From Pseudomonas oligotrophica (GTDB lineage Bacteria; Pseudomonadota; Gammaproteobacteria; Pseudomonadales; Pseudomonadaceae): a stretch of 64,000 nt of DNA. Made by a program: the position numbers and the translations under genes. The stretch covers positions 124,001 through 188,000 of the forward strand of contig NZ_JAKJRU010000002.1 in the NCBI RefSeq assembly GCF_021726475.1, written 5' to 3'. The notes below the pieces were generated by a model, which saw only the letters and a program-made list of their open reading frames with translations, did no database searches and was not told the origin of the DNA. Below, piece by piece: positions 35,374 to 44,923 of the stretch (positions within the stretch are counted from its first letter, which is position 1; each line of letters opens with the position of its first letter).

Positions 35374-36591
35374 ATGCAAACGAATCTGAGCGAAGCCGCC
35401 AAGCAACTGCCGCGCGCCGAGGAAGCCGAGAGCATCCTGCGCTCCTGCGTGCACTGCGGCTTCTGCAACGCCACCTGCCCGACCTACCAGCTGCTCGGCG
35501 ACGAGTTGGACGGCCCGCGTGGGCGCATCTACCTGATGAAGCAGATGCTCGAGGGCGGCGAGGTGACCGAGAGCACCCAGCTGCACCTGGACCGCTGCCT
35601 GACCTGCCGCAACTGCGAGACCACCTGCCCGTCCGGGGTGAAGTACCACAACCTGCTGGATATCGGTCGCGACTTCATCGAGCGCCAGGTGCCGCGTTCC
35701 ACTGGCGAGCGCCTGGTGCGTGGCGGCCTGCGCACGGTGATCCCGCGTCCGGGCCTGTTCAAGGCGCTGCTGGGCGCCGGCAATGCGCTGAAGCCGCTGA
35801 TGCCGGCCTCGCTGAAGGGCCACCTGCCGCGCGAGATCCGCCCGGCCAAGCCGCGCCCGCAGGTCATGCACCAGCGTCGCGTGCTGATGCTCGAGGGCTG
35901 CGTGCAGCCGAGCCTGTCGCCGAACACCAACGCCGCCGCCGCGCGCGTGCTCGACCGCCTGGGCATCAGCGTCAGCCCGGCGCGCGAAGCCGGCTGCTGC
36001 GGCGCGGTGGATTACCACCTCAACGCGCAGGACGCCGGCCTCGAGCGCGCGCGGCGCAATATCGATGCCTGGTGGCCGGCCATCGAGGCTGGTGCCGAAG
36101 CCATCGTGCAGACGGCCAGCGGCTGCGGCGCCTTCGTCAAGGAATACGGCCACCTGCTCAAGGACGACCCGGCCTACGCGGCCAAGGCCGCGCGGGTCAG
36201 CGAGCTGGCCAAGGACCTGGTCGAGGTGCTGCGCAGCGCCGAGCTGGAAAAGCTCGACGTGCGCGCCGACAAGCGCATGGCCTTCCACTGCCCGTGCACC
36301 TTGCAGCACGCGCAGAAGCTCGGCGGCGCGGTCGAAGACGTGCTCACCCGCCTGGGCTTCCAGCTCACCGCGGTGCCCGATGCGCACCTGTGCTGCGGCT
36401 CGGCGGGCAGCTATTCGATCACCCAGCCGGAGATTTCCCATCAGTTGCGCGACAACAAGCTCAACGCGCTGGAGAGCGGCAAGCCGGAAGTGATCGTCAC
36501 CGCCAACATCGGCTGCCAGACGCACCTGGACGGCGCCGGCCGCACGCCGGTCAAGCACTGGATCGAAGTGGTCGAGGAATCGATGGGGTGA
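35374..36591 (+). CDS. glcF: Glycolate oxidase iron-sulfur subunit GlcF
   Basis: GlcF carries electrons from the FAD subunits to the quinone pool. The 405 residues have two 4Fe-4S motifs, CVHCGFCNATCP and CLTCRNCETTCP, near residues 25-90, and two cysteine-rich CCG domains (GCCGAVDYH and CCGSAGSYS) in the C-terminal half. The stop is followed at once by a REP-like inverted pair that separates glcDEF from glcG. Confidence 0.97.
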   Translation: MQTNLSEAAKQLPRAEEAESILRSCVHCGFCNATCPTYQLLGDELDGPRGRIYLMKQMLEGGEVTESTQLHLDRCLTCRNCETTCPSGVKYHNLLDIGRDFIERQVPRSTGERLVRGGLRTVIPRPGLFKALLGAGNALKPLMPASLKGHLPREIRPAKPRPQVMHQRRVLMLEGCVQPSLSPNTNAAAARVLDRLGISVSPAREAGCCGAVDYHLNAQDAGLERARRNIDAWWPAIEAGAEAIVQTASGCGAFVKEYGHLLKDDPAYAAKAARVSELAKDLVEVLRSAELEKLDVRADKRMAFHCPCTLQHAQKLGGAVEDVLTRLGFQLTAVPDAHLCCGSAGSYSITQPEISHQLRDNKLNALESGKPEVIVTANIGCQTHLDGAGRTPVKHWIEVVEESMG

Positions 36592-36592
36592 C

Positions 36593-36663
36593 GGTGGAAA
36601 GGCTGCGCCGTTTTCCACCCTACGACGCCGTAGGGTGGAAATCTCGCAAAGCGAATTTCCACC
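36593..36663. repeat. REPIN-like inverted pair of REP hairpins after glcF
   Basis: Two hairpins, GGTGGAAA...TTTTCCACC (36593-36619) and GGTGGAAAT...ATTTCCACC (36634-36663), flank a CCACCCTACG-ACGC-CGTAGGGTGG palindrome. The whole is an inverted pair, the architecture of a REPIN. It lies inside an operon, where such elements often stabilise upstream mRNA or cut expression of downstream genes. Confidence 0.75.
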
Positions 36664-36733
36664 GAATCGAACCCTCCGGCCCGCCCGCCGCGCGCCAACC
36701 GAACAACCGAAATACGCAGACAGGAGAATCGAG

Positions 36734-37138
36734 ATGAAAAGCAAAGCCGTACTGAGCCAGACCGAAGTCGCCACCATCCTCGCCGCCGCCCGCGCCGAAG
36801 CGCAGACCAACGGCTGGGCCGTGACCATCGTCGTCGCCGACGACGGCGGCCACCCGCTGGCGCTGGAGCGTCTGGACGGCTGTGCGCCGATCGCCTCCTA
36901 CATCGCCAGCGAGAAGGCCCGCAGCGCCGCGCTCGGTCGCCGCGAAACCAAGGGTTATGAAGACATGGTCAACGGTGGCCGCAGCGCCTTCCTCTCCGCG
37001 CCGGTGGTCTGCTCGCTGGAAGGCGGCGTGCCGGTGGTGGTCGACGGCCAGGTCATCGGCTCGGTCGGCGTGTCCGGCGTGACCGCCGCGCAGGACGCCC
37101 AGATCGCCAAGGCCGGCGTCGCCGCCCTGGCCAACTGA
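36734..37138 (+). CDS. glcG: GlcG/HbpS-family protein
   Basis: The 134-residue protein belongs to the GlcG/HbpS fold ([59 protein letters not shown]). The family includes heme-binding HbpS and many glycolate-locus proteins of undefined role. It follows glcF after a REPIN and precedes glcB by 20 bp. AGGAGA lies 6 bases before the ATG. Confidence 0.92.
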   Translation: MKSKAVLSQTEVATILAAARAEAQTNGWAVTIVVADDGGHPLALERLDGCAPIASYIASEKARSAALGRRETKGYEDMVNGGRSAFLSAPVVCSLEGGVPVVVDGQVIGSVGVSGVTAAQDAQIAKAGVAALAN

Positions 37139-37158
37139 ACAGACAAGGAGAACGACAG

Positions 37159-39342
37159 ATGACCGAGCGTGTAACCCTGGGCCGCCTGCAAGTCGCAGCC
37201 AACCTCAAGCGCTTCATCGAAGACGAAGTGCTGCCGGGCACCGGCATCGAAGCCGGCGCCTTCTGGAGCGGCCTGGACCAGCTGGCCCATGACCTGGCAC
37301 CGAAGAACCGTGCCCTGCTCGCCGAGCGCGACCGCCTGCAGCTCGAGCTGGACGCCTGGCACAAGGCCAACCCCGGCCCGGTCCAGGACATGGCTGCCTA
37401 CCGCGCCTTCCTCGAGTCCATCGGCTACCTGCTGCCGGTGCCGGGCGAGGTGAAGATCGACACCGCCAACGTCGACAGCGAGATCGCCACCCAGGCCGGC
37501 CCGCAGCTGGTGGTGCCGATCATGAACGCGCGCTACGCGCTGAACGCCGCCAATGCCCGCTGGGGCTCGCTGTACGACGCGCTCTACGGCACCGACGCCA
37601 TCTCCGAAGAGGGCGGTGCGCAGAAGGGCCCGGGCTACAACGAAGTGCGCGGCGCCAAGGTCATCGCCTATGCGCGCAACGTGCTCGACCAGGCCGCGCC
37701 GCTGGCCCAGGGCAGCCACGCCGACGCCACCGCCTACCGCGTGCAGGATGGCCAGCTGAAGGTGACCCTGGAGAACGGCACCGTCACCGCGCTGGCGCAG
37801 CCGGAGAAGTTCGTCGGCTTCCAGGGCGAGGCGGTCGAGCCGCGTGCCGTGCTGCTGAAGAACAACGGCCTGCACATCGAGATCCAGATCGACCCGAACA
37901 GCCCGATCGGCCAGACCGATGCCGCCGGCATCAAGGACCTGCTGATCGAAGCCGCGGTCTCCACCATCCTCGACTGCGAGGACTCGGTCGCCGCCGTGGA
38001 TGCCGACGACAAGGTGCTGGCCTACCGCAACTGGCTGGGCATCGTCCAGGGTACCCTCAGCGAGGAAGTCGCCAAGGGCAGCTCGAGCTTCGTCCGTCGC
38101 CTGAACCCGGACCGCGAGTACAGCGCGCCGAACGGCGGCAGCCTGACCCTGCATGGCCGTTCGCTGCTGTTCATCCGTAACGTCGGTCACCTGATGACCA
38201 ACCCGGCGATCCTGCTCGAAGACGGCCGCGAGATCCCCGAAGGCATCATGGACGGCGTATTCACCAGCCTGATCGCCAAGCATGACTTGAAGCGCAAGGG
38301 CAACTCGCGCACCGGCAGCTTCTACATCGTCAAGCCGAAGATGCACGGCCCGGCCGAAGTCGCCTTCGCCGACGAGCTGTTCGGCCGCATCGAGGACCTG
38401 ATCGGCGTGCCGCGCTTCACCCTGAAGATGGGCATCATGGACGAGGAGCGCCGCACCAGCGCCAACCTCAAGGCCTGCATCGCCGCGGCCAAGAGCCGTG
38501 TGGCCTTCATCAACACCGGTTTCCTCGACCGCACCGGCGACGAGATGCACACCTGCATGGAAGCCGGCCCGGTGCTGCGCAAGGGCGACATGAAGAACAC
38601 CCCGTGGATCAAGTCCTACGAGCGCAACAACGTGCTGGTCGGCCTGGCCTGCGGCCTCGCGGGCCGCGCGCAGATCGGCAAGGGCATGTGGGCCATGCCG
38701 GACCTGATGGCCGCCATGCTCGAGCAGAAGATCGGCCACCCGAAATCCGGCGCCAACACTGCCTGGGTGCCGTCGCCCACCGGCGCGACCTTGCACGCCC
38801 TGCACTACCATCAGGTAGACGTACAGGCGGTGCAGCGCGAGCTGGCGAAGATCGACCTGGCCGCCGAGCGCGAGCAGCTGCTCAATGACCTGCTGACCAT
38901 CCCGGTGGTCGCCGAGGACAAGTGGAGCGCCGAGGAAAAGCAGCAGGAGCTGGACAACAACTGCCAGGGCATCCTCGGTTACGTGGTGCGCTGGGTCGAA
39001 CAGGGCGTCGGCTGTTCCAAGGTGCCGGACATCCACGATGTCGGCCTGATGGAAGACCGCGCCACCCTGCGTATCTCCAGCCAGCACATCGCCAACTGGC
39101 TGCACCACGGCGTGGTCAGCCGCGCGCAGGTGCAGGAGACCCTGGAGCGCATGGCCAAGGTGGTCGACCAGCAGAACGCCGGCGACCCGCTGTACCGCCC
39201 GATGGCGCCGGACTACGCCAAGTCCATCGCCTTCCAGGCGGCCAGCGACCTGGTGTTCAAGGGGCGCGAGCAGCCGGCCGGCTACACCGAGCCGCTGCTG
39301 CACCAGTGGCGCCAGCGCTTCAAGGCGGCCAACCCGGCCTGA
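37159..39342 (+). CDS. glcB: Malate synthase G
   Basis: GlcB condenses glyoxylate with acetyl-CoA to malate, consuming the product of GlcDEF. The 727 residues are the long monomeric G type. Signature stretches include [31 protein letters not shown] and [21 protein letters not shown]; the chain begins [25 protein letters not shown] precedes the ATG. Its place here mimics the E. coli glcDEFGB order; in P. aeruginosa glcB is, as I recall, elsewhere. Confidence 0.97.
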   Translation: MTERVTLGRLQVAANLKRFIEDEVLPGTGIEAGAFWSGLDQLAHDLAPKNRALLAERDRLQLELDAWHKANPGPVQDMAAYRAFLESIGYLLPVPGEVKIDTANVDSEIATQAGPQLVVPIMNARYALNAANARWGSLYDALYGTDAISEEGGAQKGPGYNEVRGAKVIAYARNVLDQAAPLAQGSHADATAYRVQDGQLKVTLENGTVTALAQPEKFVGFQGEAVEPRAVLLKNNGLHIEIQIDPNSPIGQTDAAGIKDLLIEAAVSTILDCEDSVAAVDADDKVLAYRNWLGIVQGTLSEEVAKGSSSFVRRLNPDREYSAPNGGSLTLHGRSLLFIRNVGHLMTNPAILLEDGREIPEGIMDGVFTSLIAKHDLKRKGNSRTGSFYIVKPKMHGPAEVAFADELFGRIEDLIGVPRFTLKMGIMDEERRTSANLKACIAAAKSRVAFINTGFLDRTGDEMHTCMEAGPVLRKGDMKNTPWIKSYERNNVLVGLACGLAGRAQIGKGMWAMPDLMAAMLEQKIGHPKSGANTAWVPSPTGATLHALHYHQVDVQAVQRELAKIDLAAEREQLLNDLLTIPVVAEDKWSAEEKQQELDNNCQGILGYVVRWVEQGVGCSKVPDIHDVGLMEDRATLRISSQHIANWLHHGVVSRAQVQETLERMAKVVDQQNAGDPLYRPMAPDYAKSIAFQAASDLVFKGREQPAGYTEPLLHQWRQRFKAANPA

Positions 39343-39395
39343 AGCAGGCCATGGATGGCGCGGCGCGAGCCTGCCTCCCGCCGGCACGAGACAGG

Positions 39396-39429
39396 AGCCC
39401 CGGACGCCGATTTTCGCGTTCGGGGCTTT
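39396..39429 (+). terminator. Intrinsic terminator after glcB
   Basis: A 12-bp stem, AGCCCCGGACGC with GCGTTCGGGGCT (one G-U pair), an 8-base loop and a short T-run follow the glcB stop by 53 bp. It suggests that part of the transcription ends before the permease gene, which may have its own promoter in the remaining ~145 bp. Confidence 0.65.
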
Positions 39430-39575
39430 CGAGCATGGGGACCTGCCAGGCAGTTCGGCAGGCACCCGGGGGTCCGCAACAGTCGGCCGCAAGGCCGTGA
39501 CGGAGCGGGGTTCCATGCAAGGCACCGGGCTTGCCCGGACAAAAAAGCGGTTCACAACAAAAACAGGAACCAACA

Positions 39576-41279
39576 ATGAGTCAAACACTACTGTCCATAC
39601 TGGCCTTCGTGCCGCTGGTGCTGGCGGGTGTCCTGCTGATCGGCTTTCGTTGGCCGGCCAAGTACGCGATGCCGCTGGTTTTCGTCCTTACTGCGCTGAT
39701 CGGCCTGTTCGCCTGGGACATGACGTTCAACCGCGTCCTGGCCTCGACCCTGCAGGGGCTGATCCTCACCGCGGCGATCCTCTGGATCATCTTCGGTGCG
39801 ATCCTGCTGCTGAACACCCTCAAGCACTCCGGCGGGATCGCCGCGATTCGCCGTGGCTTCTCCAACATCAGCCCCGACCGCCGCGTCCAGGCGCTGATCG
39901 TGGCCTGGCTGTTCGGCTGCTTCATCGAGGGCGCCTCGGGCTTCGGCACGCCGGCCGCGGTCGCCGCGCCGCTGCTGGTGGCGCTGGGCTTCCCGGCGCT
40001 GGCGGCGGTGGTGCTGGGGATGATGGTGCAGTCGACCCCGGTGTCCTTCGGTGCCGTGGGTACGCCGATCCTGGTCGGTGTGGGTGGTGGTCTGGACAAG
40101 ACCGGCATCGGTGAGCAACTGATCGCCCTGGGCAGCAACTGGGATGTGTTCTTCCACCTGATCTTCTCGCGGGTGGCGATCATCCACGCCCTGTGCGGCA
40201 TCCTCATGCCGCTGATCATGCTCAGCATCATGACCCGCTACTTCGGCCGCAACAAATCCTGGGCTGAAGGCCTGGCGATGGCGCCGTTCGCGGTGTTCAC
40301 CGGCCTGTGCTTCGTCATCCCCTACGCCGCTGCCGGCGTGTTCCTCGGCCCGGAATTCCCCTCGATGATCGGCGCGCTGGTCGGCCTGGCCATCGTCGTG
40401 CCGGCGGCCAAGGCGGGCTTCTTGCTGCCCAAGGAGAGCTGGGACTTCGCCCCGGCCAGCGAGTGGCCGGCCGAGTGGATGGGCAAGATCGAGATGAAGC
40501 TCGACGACGTCGCCGGCAAGACGCCGATCTCCGTGCCGATGGCCTGGGCGCCGTACCTGCTGCTGGCCGTGTTCCTGGTCATCTCGCGGGTGTTCCCGGA
40601 CGTCAAGGCGGCGCTGATGTCGATCAGCTTCGGCTGGAAGGACATCCTCGGCGAGACCGGCATCGCCGGTACCCTCGAGCCGCTGTACCTGCCGGGTGGC
40701 ATCCTCTGCATGGTGGTGATCGTCACCTTCTTCCTGCACCGCATGCGGGCGGGCGAGCTGGTCGCCGCGGTCCACGAGTCGAGCCGTACGCTGCTGGGTG
40801 CCGGCTTCGTGCTGATCTTCACCATCCCGATGGTGCGGATCCTGATCAACTCCGGCGTCAACGGTTCGGACCTGGTGTCCATGCCGGTGGCCATGGCGCA
40901 GCTGGTGGCCAACAGCGTGGGTAGCGTCTACCCGTTCTTCGCCCCGGCAGTCGGTGCGCTGGGTGCCTTCATCGCCGGCTCCAACACCGTGTCGAACCTG
41001 ATGCTGTCGCAGTTCCAGTTCAACACCGCAGGCCTGCTGGGCATCTCCGGTGCGCTGATGGTGGCATTGCAGTCGGTCGGTGCGGCGGCGGGCAACATGA
41101 TCGCCATCCACAACGTGGTGGCGGCCTCGGCCACCGTCGGCCTGCTCGGTCGCGAAGGGATCACCCTGCGCAAGACCATGCTGCCGACCCTGTACTACCT
41201 CATCCTGGCCGGCAGCATCGGCCTGATCGGGTTCTACGTGATGGGCATCAGCGATCCGCTGGTCGCCGCTCGCGGCTGA
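39576..41279 (+). CDS. glcA: L-lactate/glycolate permease, LctP family
   Basis: The 567-residue inner-membrane permease has about 12-14 helices. Family motifs include [37 protein letters not shown] and [16 protein letters not shown], shared by LldP and GlcA, proton symporters for lactate and glycolate. The setting after glcB makes glycolate the likely physiological substrate, though lactate may also be carried. ATG 39576 ([12 protein letters not shown]) has AGGA 8 bases upstream; an in-frame start 15 codons earlier would add a hydrophilic run. Confidence 0.9.
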   Translation: MSQTLLSILAFVPLVLAGVLLIGFRWPAKYAMPLVFVLTALIGLFAWDMTFNRVLASTLQGLILTAAILWIIFGAILLLNTLKHSGGIAAIRRGFSNISPDRRVQALIVAWLFGCFIEGASGFGTPAAVAAPLLVALGFPALAAVVLGMMVQSTPVSFGAVGTPILVGVGGGLDKTGIGEQLIALGSNWDVFFHLIFSRVAIIHALCGILMPLIMLSIMTRYFGRNKSWAEGLAMAPFAVFTGLCFVIPYAAAGVFLGPEFPSMIGALVGLAIVVPAAKAGFLLPKESWDFAPASEWPAEWMGKIEMKLDDVAGKTPISVPMAWAPYLLLAVFLVISRVFPDVKAALMSISFGWKDILGETGIAGTLEPLYLPGGILCMVVIVTFFLHRMRAGELVAAVHESSRTLLGAGFVLIFTIPMVRILINSGVNGSDLVSMPVAMAQLVANSVGSVYPFFAPAVGALGAFIAGSNTVSNLMLSQFQFNTAGLLGISGALMVALQSVGAAAGNMIAIHNVVAASATVGLLGREGITLRKTMLPTLYYLILAGSIGLIGFYVMGISDPLVAARG

Positions 41280-41298
41280 GCGCCGTAGCGCTGTGACG

Positions 41299-41329
41299 AC
41301 GGGCGGCCCAGGCCGCCCGTTTTCTTTTG
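41299..41329 (+). terminator. Intrinsic terminator after the glycolate permease
   Basis: ACGGGCGGCC and GGCCGCCCGT form a perfect 10-bp stem with a two-base spacer, followed by TTTTCTTTTG. It lies 20 bp past the stop and closes the glc locus. Confidence 0.9.
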
Positions 41330-41393
41330 TCGCCTGGGCGACCAGCCTGTTCTGGTATAGCCTGCGGCGCAACGCAATGAAGCGAGGTGAAGC

Positions 41394-41561
41394 ATGAAGA
41401 AATGGCAGTGCGTGGTCTGTGGTTTCATCTACGACGAGGCCGAGGGCTGGCCGGACGACGGCATCGCCCCCGGCACCCGCTGGGAAGACGTGCCCGAGGA
41501 CTGGGTCTGCCCCGACTGCGGCGTCGGCAAGATGGACTTCGAGATGATCGCCATCTCCTGA
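41394..41561 (+). CDS. rubA: Rubredoxin
   Basis: This 55-residue electron carrier is easily missed because of its size. It has the two CxxC iron ligand pairs, CVVCGFIYD (Cys6, Cys9) and CPDCGVGK (Cys39, Cys42), and the conserved core [29 protein letters not shown] lies just upstream of the ATG. It is 28 bp before the reductase gene. P. aeruginosa has two rubredoxins in this place; here I find one. It would feed electrons to alkane hydroxylases or oxidative-stress enzymes. Confidence 0.96.
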   Translation: MKKWQCVVCGFIYDEAEGWPDDGIAPGTRWEDVPEDWVCPDCGVGKMDFEMIAIS

Positions 41562-41589
41562 TCCGATTCACCTGAAGCGAGGAGCCTTC

Positions 41590-42774
41590 GTGAGCGCACC
41601 CATCGTCATCATCGGCACCGGCCTGGCCGGCTACAACCTGGCGCGCGAGCTGCGCAAGCTGGACGGCGAGGTCCCGCTGCTGCTGATCACCCGTGACGAC
41701 GGGCGCTCCTACTCCAAGCCGATGCTCTCCACCGGCTTCGCCATGAACAAGGATGCCGAGGGCCTGGGCATGGCCAGCGCCGGCGCCATGGCCGAGCAGC
41801 TCAAGGCGGAGATCCGCACCCACACCGAGGTGACCCGGCTGGAGCCCGCGGCGCAGCGCATCTGGCTGGGCAACGAGCCGGTCGCCTACCGCGACCTGGT
41901 GATCGCCTGGGGTGCGCAGGCGCTGCGTGTGCCGCTGGCGGGGGATGCGGCCGAGGCGGTCCACCCGGTCAACGACCTGCTCGACTACGGGCGCTTCCGC
42001 GCCGCGGCGCATGGGCGCAAGCGCGTGCTGATCATGGGCGCCGGGTTGATCGGTTGCGAGTTCGCCAACGACCTGCGCCTGGGCGGCTACGAGGTCGACG
42101 TGGTGGCCCCGGCCGAGCAGCTGATGCCCGGCCTGTTGCCGCCGCAGCCGGCCGCCGCGGTGCGCCAGGGGCTGGAGACGCTGGGCGTGCGCTTTCACCT
42201 GGGCACCCTCGTCGAACACCTGGATCGCCACGACGAAAGCCTGCAGGCGCAGCTTGCCGACGGCCGCACGCTCGATTGCGACCTGGTGGTCAGCGCCGTC
42301 GGCCTGCGCCCGCGCACCGAACTGGCGGCCCAGGCCGGGCTGGCGGTGGCGCGCGGCATCGCCGTCGACCGCCAGCTGCGCACCAGCGCGCCGCACGTCT
42401 ATGCGCTGGGCGACTGCGCCGAGGTCGATGGCCTCAACCTGCTCTATGTGATGCCGCTGATGAGCGGCGTGCGCGCCCTGGCGCGCACGCTGAGCGGTAC
42501 GCCGACCGAGGTCAGCTACGGTCCCATGCCGGTCACGGTCAAGACCCCGGCCTGCCCCCTGGTAGTCTCCCCGCCGGCCGCCGATGCCGAGGGCCGGTGG
42601 GTCGTCGAAGGGCAGGGCACGGACATCAAGGCGCTGTACCTCGACCGTGACGACAGGTTGCTGGGCTACGCCCTGACCGGCGAGGCGGTGAAGGAGAAAC
42701 TCGCGCTCAATCGCCAGCTGCCGCCGGTGCTGGCGGAACTGCCGCAAGCTCTGACGCTAAAGCCTTCGCCGTGA
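41590..42774 (+). CDS. Rubredoxin-NAD+ reductase (FAD)
   Basis: The 394-residue flavoenzyme transfers electrons from NADH to rubredoxin. It shows an N-terminal FAD motif [18 protein letters not shown], the NAD-binding [17 protein letters not shown] and the late FAD motif [12 protein letters not shown]. The start is GTG at 41590, after GCGAGGAG. It forms an operon with the rubredoxin gene, corresponding to rubB in P. aeruginosa nomenclature. Confidence 0.94.
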   Translation: MSAPIVIIGTGLAGYNLARELRKLDGEVPLLLITRDDGRSYSKPMLSTGFAMNKDAEGLGMASAGAMAEQLKAEIRTHTEVTRLEPAAQRIWLGNEPVAYRDLVIAWGAQALRVPLAGDAAEAVHPVNDLLDYGRFRAAAHGRKRVLIMGAGLIGCEFANDLRLGGYEVDVVAPAEQLMPGLLPPQPAAAVRQGLETLGVRFHLGTLVEHLDRHDESLQAQLADGRTLDCDLVVSAVGLRPRTELAAQAGLAVARGIAVDRQLRTSAPHVYALGDCAEVDGLNLLYVMPLMSGVRALARTLSGTPTEVSYGPMPVTVKTPACPLVVSPPAADAEGRWVVEGQGTDIKALYLDRDDRLLGYALTGEAVKEKLALNRQLPPVLAELPQALTLKPSP

Positions 42775-42866
42775 CTAAGCCATGAGTCGTAGAGGACTGG
42801 CGCAGGTGCTAGCAGCGTGCCATTCTCCCTGAGTCTGCCCAGCCAGAGCTGTCGCAGCGCCTTCAG

Positions 42867-42884
42867 GGCTGTCCGCGGACAGCC
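42867..42884. other. Perfect 18-bp palindrome upstream of the HU gene
   Basis: GGCTGTCCGCGGACAGCC is its own reverse complement. It is 36 bp before the HU ATG and 93 bp after the reductase stop. As RNA it folds into a 7-bp stem with a CGCG loop; as DNA it would suit a dimeric regulator. No T-run follows, so a terminator role is weak. Confidence 0.4.
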
Positions 42885-42919
42885 AGGACACAACAACAAC
42901 AAAGTCTCAGAGGCTACCA

Positions 42920-43192
42920 ATGCGCAAACCGGAACTCGCCGCCGCCATCGCCGAGAAGGCCGATCTGTCCAAGGACCAGGCCAATCGCGTTCTCAACGCC
43001 CTACTGGACGAAATCACCAATGCGCTGAATCGCAAGGACAGCGTCACCCTGGTCGGTTTCGGCACCTTCGTCCAACGCCATCGCGGTGCCCGCGCCGGCA
43101 AGAACCCGCAGACCGGCGAGCCGGTCACCATCAAGGCCAGCAACACCGTAGCCTTCAAGCCCGGCAAGATGCTGCGCGACGCCATCAACTGA
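42920..43192 (+). CDS. HU-type DNA-binding protein
   Basis: The 90-residue histone-like protein bends DNA non-specifically as a dimer. It has the HU helices (MRKPELAAAIAEKADLSKDQ), the DNA-arm sequence RHRGARAGKNPQTGEPVTIKA with the intercalating proline, and NTVAFKPGKMLRDAIN. GAGG lies 7 bases before the ATG. The Pseudomonas gene in this position (PA5348) is an HU paralog distinct from hupB. Paralogs are common, so I leave the symbol blank. Confidence 0.93.
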   Translation: MRKPELAAAIAEKADLSKDQANRVLNALLDEITNALNRKDSVTLVGFGTFVQRHRGARAGKNPQTGEPVTIKASNTVAFKPGKMLRDAIN

Positions 43193-43200
43193 TGCGCCCT

Positions 43201-43222
43201 CCCGGAGCCTTCGGGCTCCGGG
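43201..43222 (+). terminator. TTCG-tetraloop hairpin after the HU gene
   Basis: CCCGGAGCC-TTCG-GGCTCCGGG is a perfect 9-bp stem closed by a very stable TTCG loop, 8 bp past the HU stop. There is no U-tract, so termination may be partial, but a role at the mRNA 3' end is likely. Confidence 0.6.
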
Positions 43223-43326
43223 CGATCTGACCGCCCGGTCCCGGGCGGACCCGCCGTTACCCGAACTTCTCCGCTGCCGACCAGCCGCTACAATGCGGCG
43301 AATTTCCCGCGTCGGATGCCAATACG

Positions 43327-43701
43327 ATGAAATTCCGTTTCCTGCTGTGGATGCTCGGCCGCCTGATGGCCAAGGCCAGCCGCCGCAATCCCGAGTTCCA
43401 GCAGCAGCTGGGTGACAAGGACCTGACCTTCCAGCTGCATACCCTGGACGGCAAGGTCGCCCGGCACTTCGTGGTGAAGGACCAGCGCGTCACCAGCAAG
43501 TGCGGCCCGGCGAGCGAGCCGGCGTTCTCGCTGGGGTTCAAGGATGCCGCCTATGGCTTCGCCACCCTGACGGCGAAGAACAAGCAGCTGGCGTTCATGC
43601 AGGGCATTCAGGACAAGCACATCCAGATCCAGGGCAATCCGGCGCTGGTGATGTGGTTTCAGGGGCTGACGAAATACCTGAAGCCGAAAAAGAAGAAGTA
43701 G
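43327..43701 (+). CDS. SCP2-like small protein
   Basis: The 124-residue protein resembles the SCP2 sterol-transfer fold: LTFQLHTLDGKVARHFVVKD, then FSLGFKDAAYGFATLTAKN, then KHIQIQGNPALVMWFQGLTKYL. It starts MKFRFLLWMLGRLMAKASRRN, a basic amphipathic segment that may bind membranes, and ends KPKKKK. The ligand and role are unknown. A REP hairpin follows its stop by about 85 bp. Confidence 0.65.
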   Translation: MKFRFLLWMLGRLMAKASRRNPEFQQQLGDKDLTFQLHTLDGKVARHFVVKDQRVTSKCGPASEPAFSLGFKDAAYGFATLTAKNKQLAFMQGIQDKHIQIQGNPALVMWFQGLTKYLKPKKKK

Positions 43702-43786
43702 TTTCGCCCTGATCCCGCGATCTGGTGCCCTCATGTCGGGGAGCTGGGCTCCTGGCTCGTCAGACGCAGACCTGCAGGCTACCTGG

Positions 43787-43816
43787 GGTGGAAAACGCTG
43801 CGCGGCTTTCCACCCT
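43787..43816. repeat. REP-like hairpin downstream of the SCP2-like gene
   Basis: GGTGGAAAACGC and GCGCGGCTTTCCACCC form a stem-loop followed by CCTACGG, the same GGTGGAAAA...TTTTCCACCCTAC pattern as elsewhere in the window. It lies between the convergent SCP2-like and gcdR genes. Confidence 0.65.
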
Positions 43817-43848
43817 ACGGCCCTTCTGGTGCCAAATCCCTCACGGCC

Positions 43849-44751
43849 CTACACCTCCTCCCGCCAAACCCTCGCCTCGCCCTTCAACCACTCCCGAAAC
43901 GCCACCAGCCCCGCCGATTCGACCTTGCGCTCCGGAATCATCAGGTAGTACGCCCGCGTCTCGCTGCGATAGGCCTGCGGATGCGCCAGCACCAGCCGCC
44001 CCTCGGCCAGTTCCCGCTGGATCAGGAACGGCGGGACCAGCGCTACCCCCATGCCATGCTCGGCCGCCTGCGCCAGCATGGAGAACAGCTCCAGCCGCGG
44101 ACCGGTCATGTCGCGGGCGACCTTCAGCCCCAGCGAGTCGAACCACTGCCGCCAGGCATAGGGCCGGGTGGTCTGCTGCAGCAGCGGCATGTCCGCCAGC
44201 GCCTGGGCGGTGAAGGGCTGGCCGTCGCTCAGCAGGGAGGGGCTGCACACCGGCTGCAGGTCCTCGGGCATCAGGTAGTGCGCCTCGGTACCGGACCAGT
44301 CGGCGTCGCCGAAGTAGATGGCGGCATCGAACTCGGTGTCGGCGAACAGGAAGGGCCGGGTACGGTTGGTCAGGTTCACCGTGATCTCCGGGTGCAGCGC
44401 CTGGAAGTGCCTGAGCCGCGGCACCAGCCACTGGGTGCCGAAGGTCGGCACCACGGCCAGCTCGATGCTCATGGCGCCCTGCTGGCCCATCACCGAGAGC
44501 GTGTCGCGCTCCACCGCGTCCAGCTGCGCGGCGATGCGGCGGGCGTAGGACTGGCCGGCGGCGGTGAGCTTCACGCCGCGCCGTGAGCGGCGGAACAGCG
44601 CCAGGCCGAGGAATTCCTCCAGCCCGCCGATCTGCCGGCAGATCGCGCTCTGGGTCAGCGCCAGCTCGTCGGCCGCGCGGGTGAAGCTCTCGTGGCGGGC
44701 GGCTGCCTCGAAGGCGATCAGTGCGGCGGTACTGGGAATCTTGCGGCGCAT
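43849..44751 (-). CDS. gcdR: LysR-family regulator of glutaryl-CoA dehydrogenase (GcvA-like)
   Basis: The 300-residue regulator has an N-terminal helix-turn-helix (LIAFEAAARHESFTRAADEL and LTQSAICRQIGGLEEFLG) of the GcvA subgroup and a periplasmic-binding-like effector domain (about 90-300). It diverges from gcdH. The P. putida homologue in this position, GcdR, activates gcdH with glutarate as effector, and the same is likely here. A 9-bp inverted repeat with one mismatch lies just upstream of its start. Confidence 0.88.
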   Translation of the reverse strand: MRRKIPSTAALIAFEAAARHESFTRAADELALTQSAICRQIGGLEEFLGLALFRRSRRGVKLTAAGQSYARRIAAQLDAVERDTLSVMGQQGAMSIELAVVPTFGTQWLVPRLRHFQALHPEITVNLTNRTRPFLFADTEFDAAIYFGDADWSGTEAHYLMPEDLQPVCSPSLLSDGQPFTAQALADMPLLQQTTRPYAWRQWFDSLGLKVARDMTGPRLELFSMLAQAAEHGMGVALVPPFLIQRELAEGRLVLAHPQAYRSETRAYYLMIPERKVESAGLVAFREWLKGEARVWREEV

Positions 44752-44767
44752 TATGCGAAGACCTCAC

Positions 44768-44802
44768 GGGATAAGCCTGCTGGTGGTCGCAAAGCTTATC
44801 TC
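44768..44802. promoter_or_regulatory. Candidate LysR operator in the gcdR / gcdH gap
   Basis: GGGATAAGC (44768-44776) and GCTTATCTC (44794-44802) form a 9-bp inverted repeat with one mismatch and a 17-bp spacer. It is 17 bp from the gcdR ATG and about 120 bp from gcdH, placing it well for autoregulation of gcdR. Match to the true GcdR site is untested. Confidence 0.4.
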
Positions 44803-44923
44803 GGAGTGAGCAGAACGCACAGCTGGATGCGAAATCCTCGTTTGCGACGCAGCGGCGCCGCGCCTAGGATCTGTCCATCCCGCCCGCACGACCGCGGTGT
44901 CGAAGACCACAAGAGGAGCCCCC

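Noticed and set aside
36955..37138. Possible frameshift in glcG
   Set aside because: The 134-residue frame is continuous and full length for the family.
36955..39588. 877-codon antisense frame across glcB
   Set aside because: Composition is typical of antisense shadows in GC-rich genes and the plus strand is malate synthase G.
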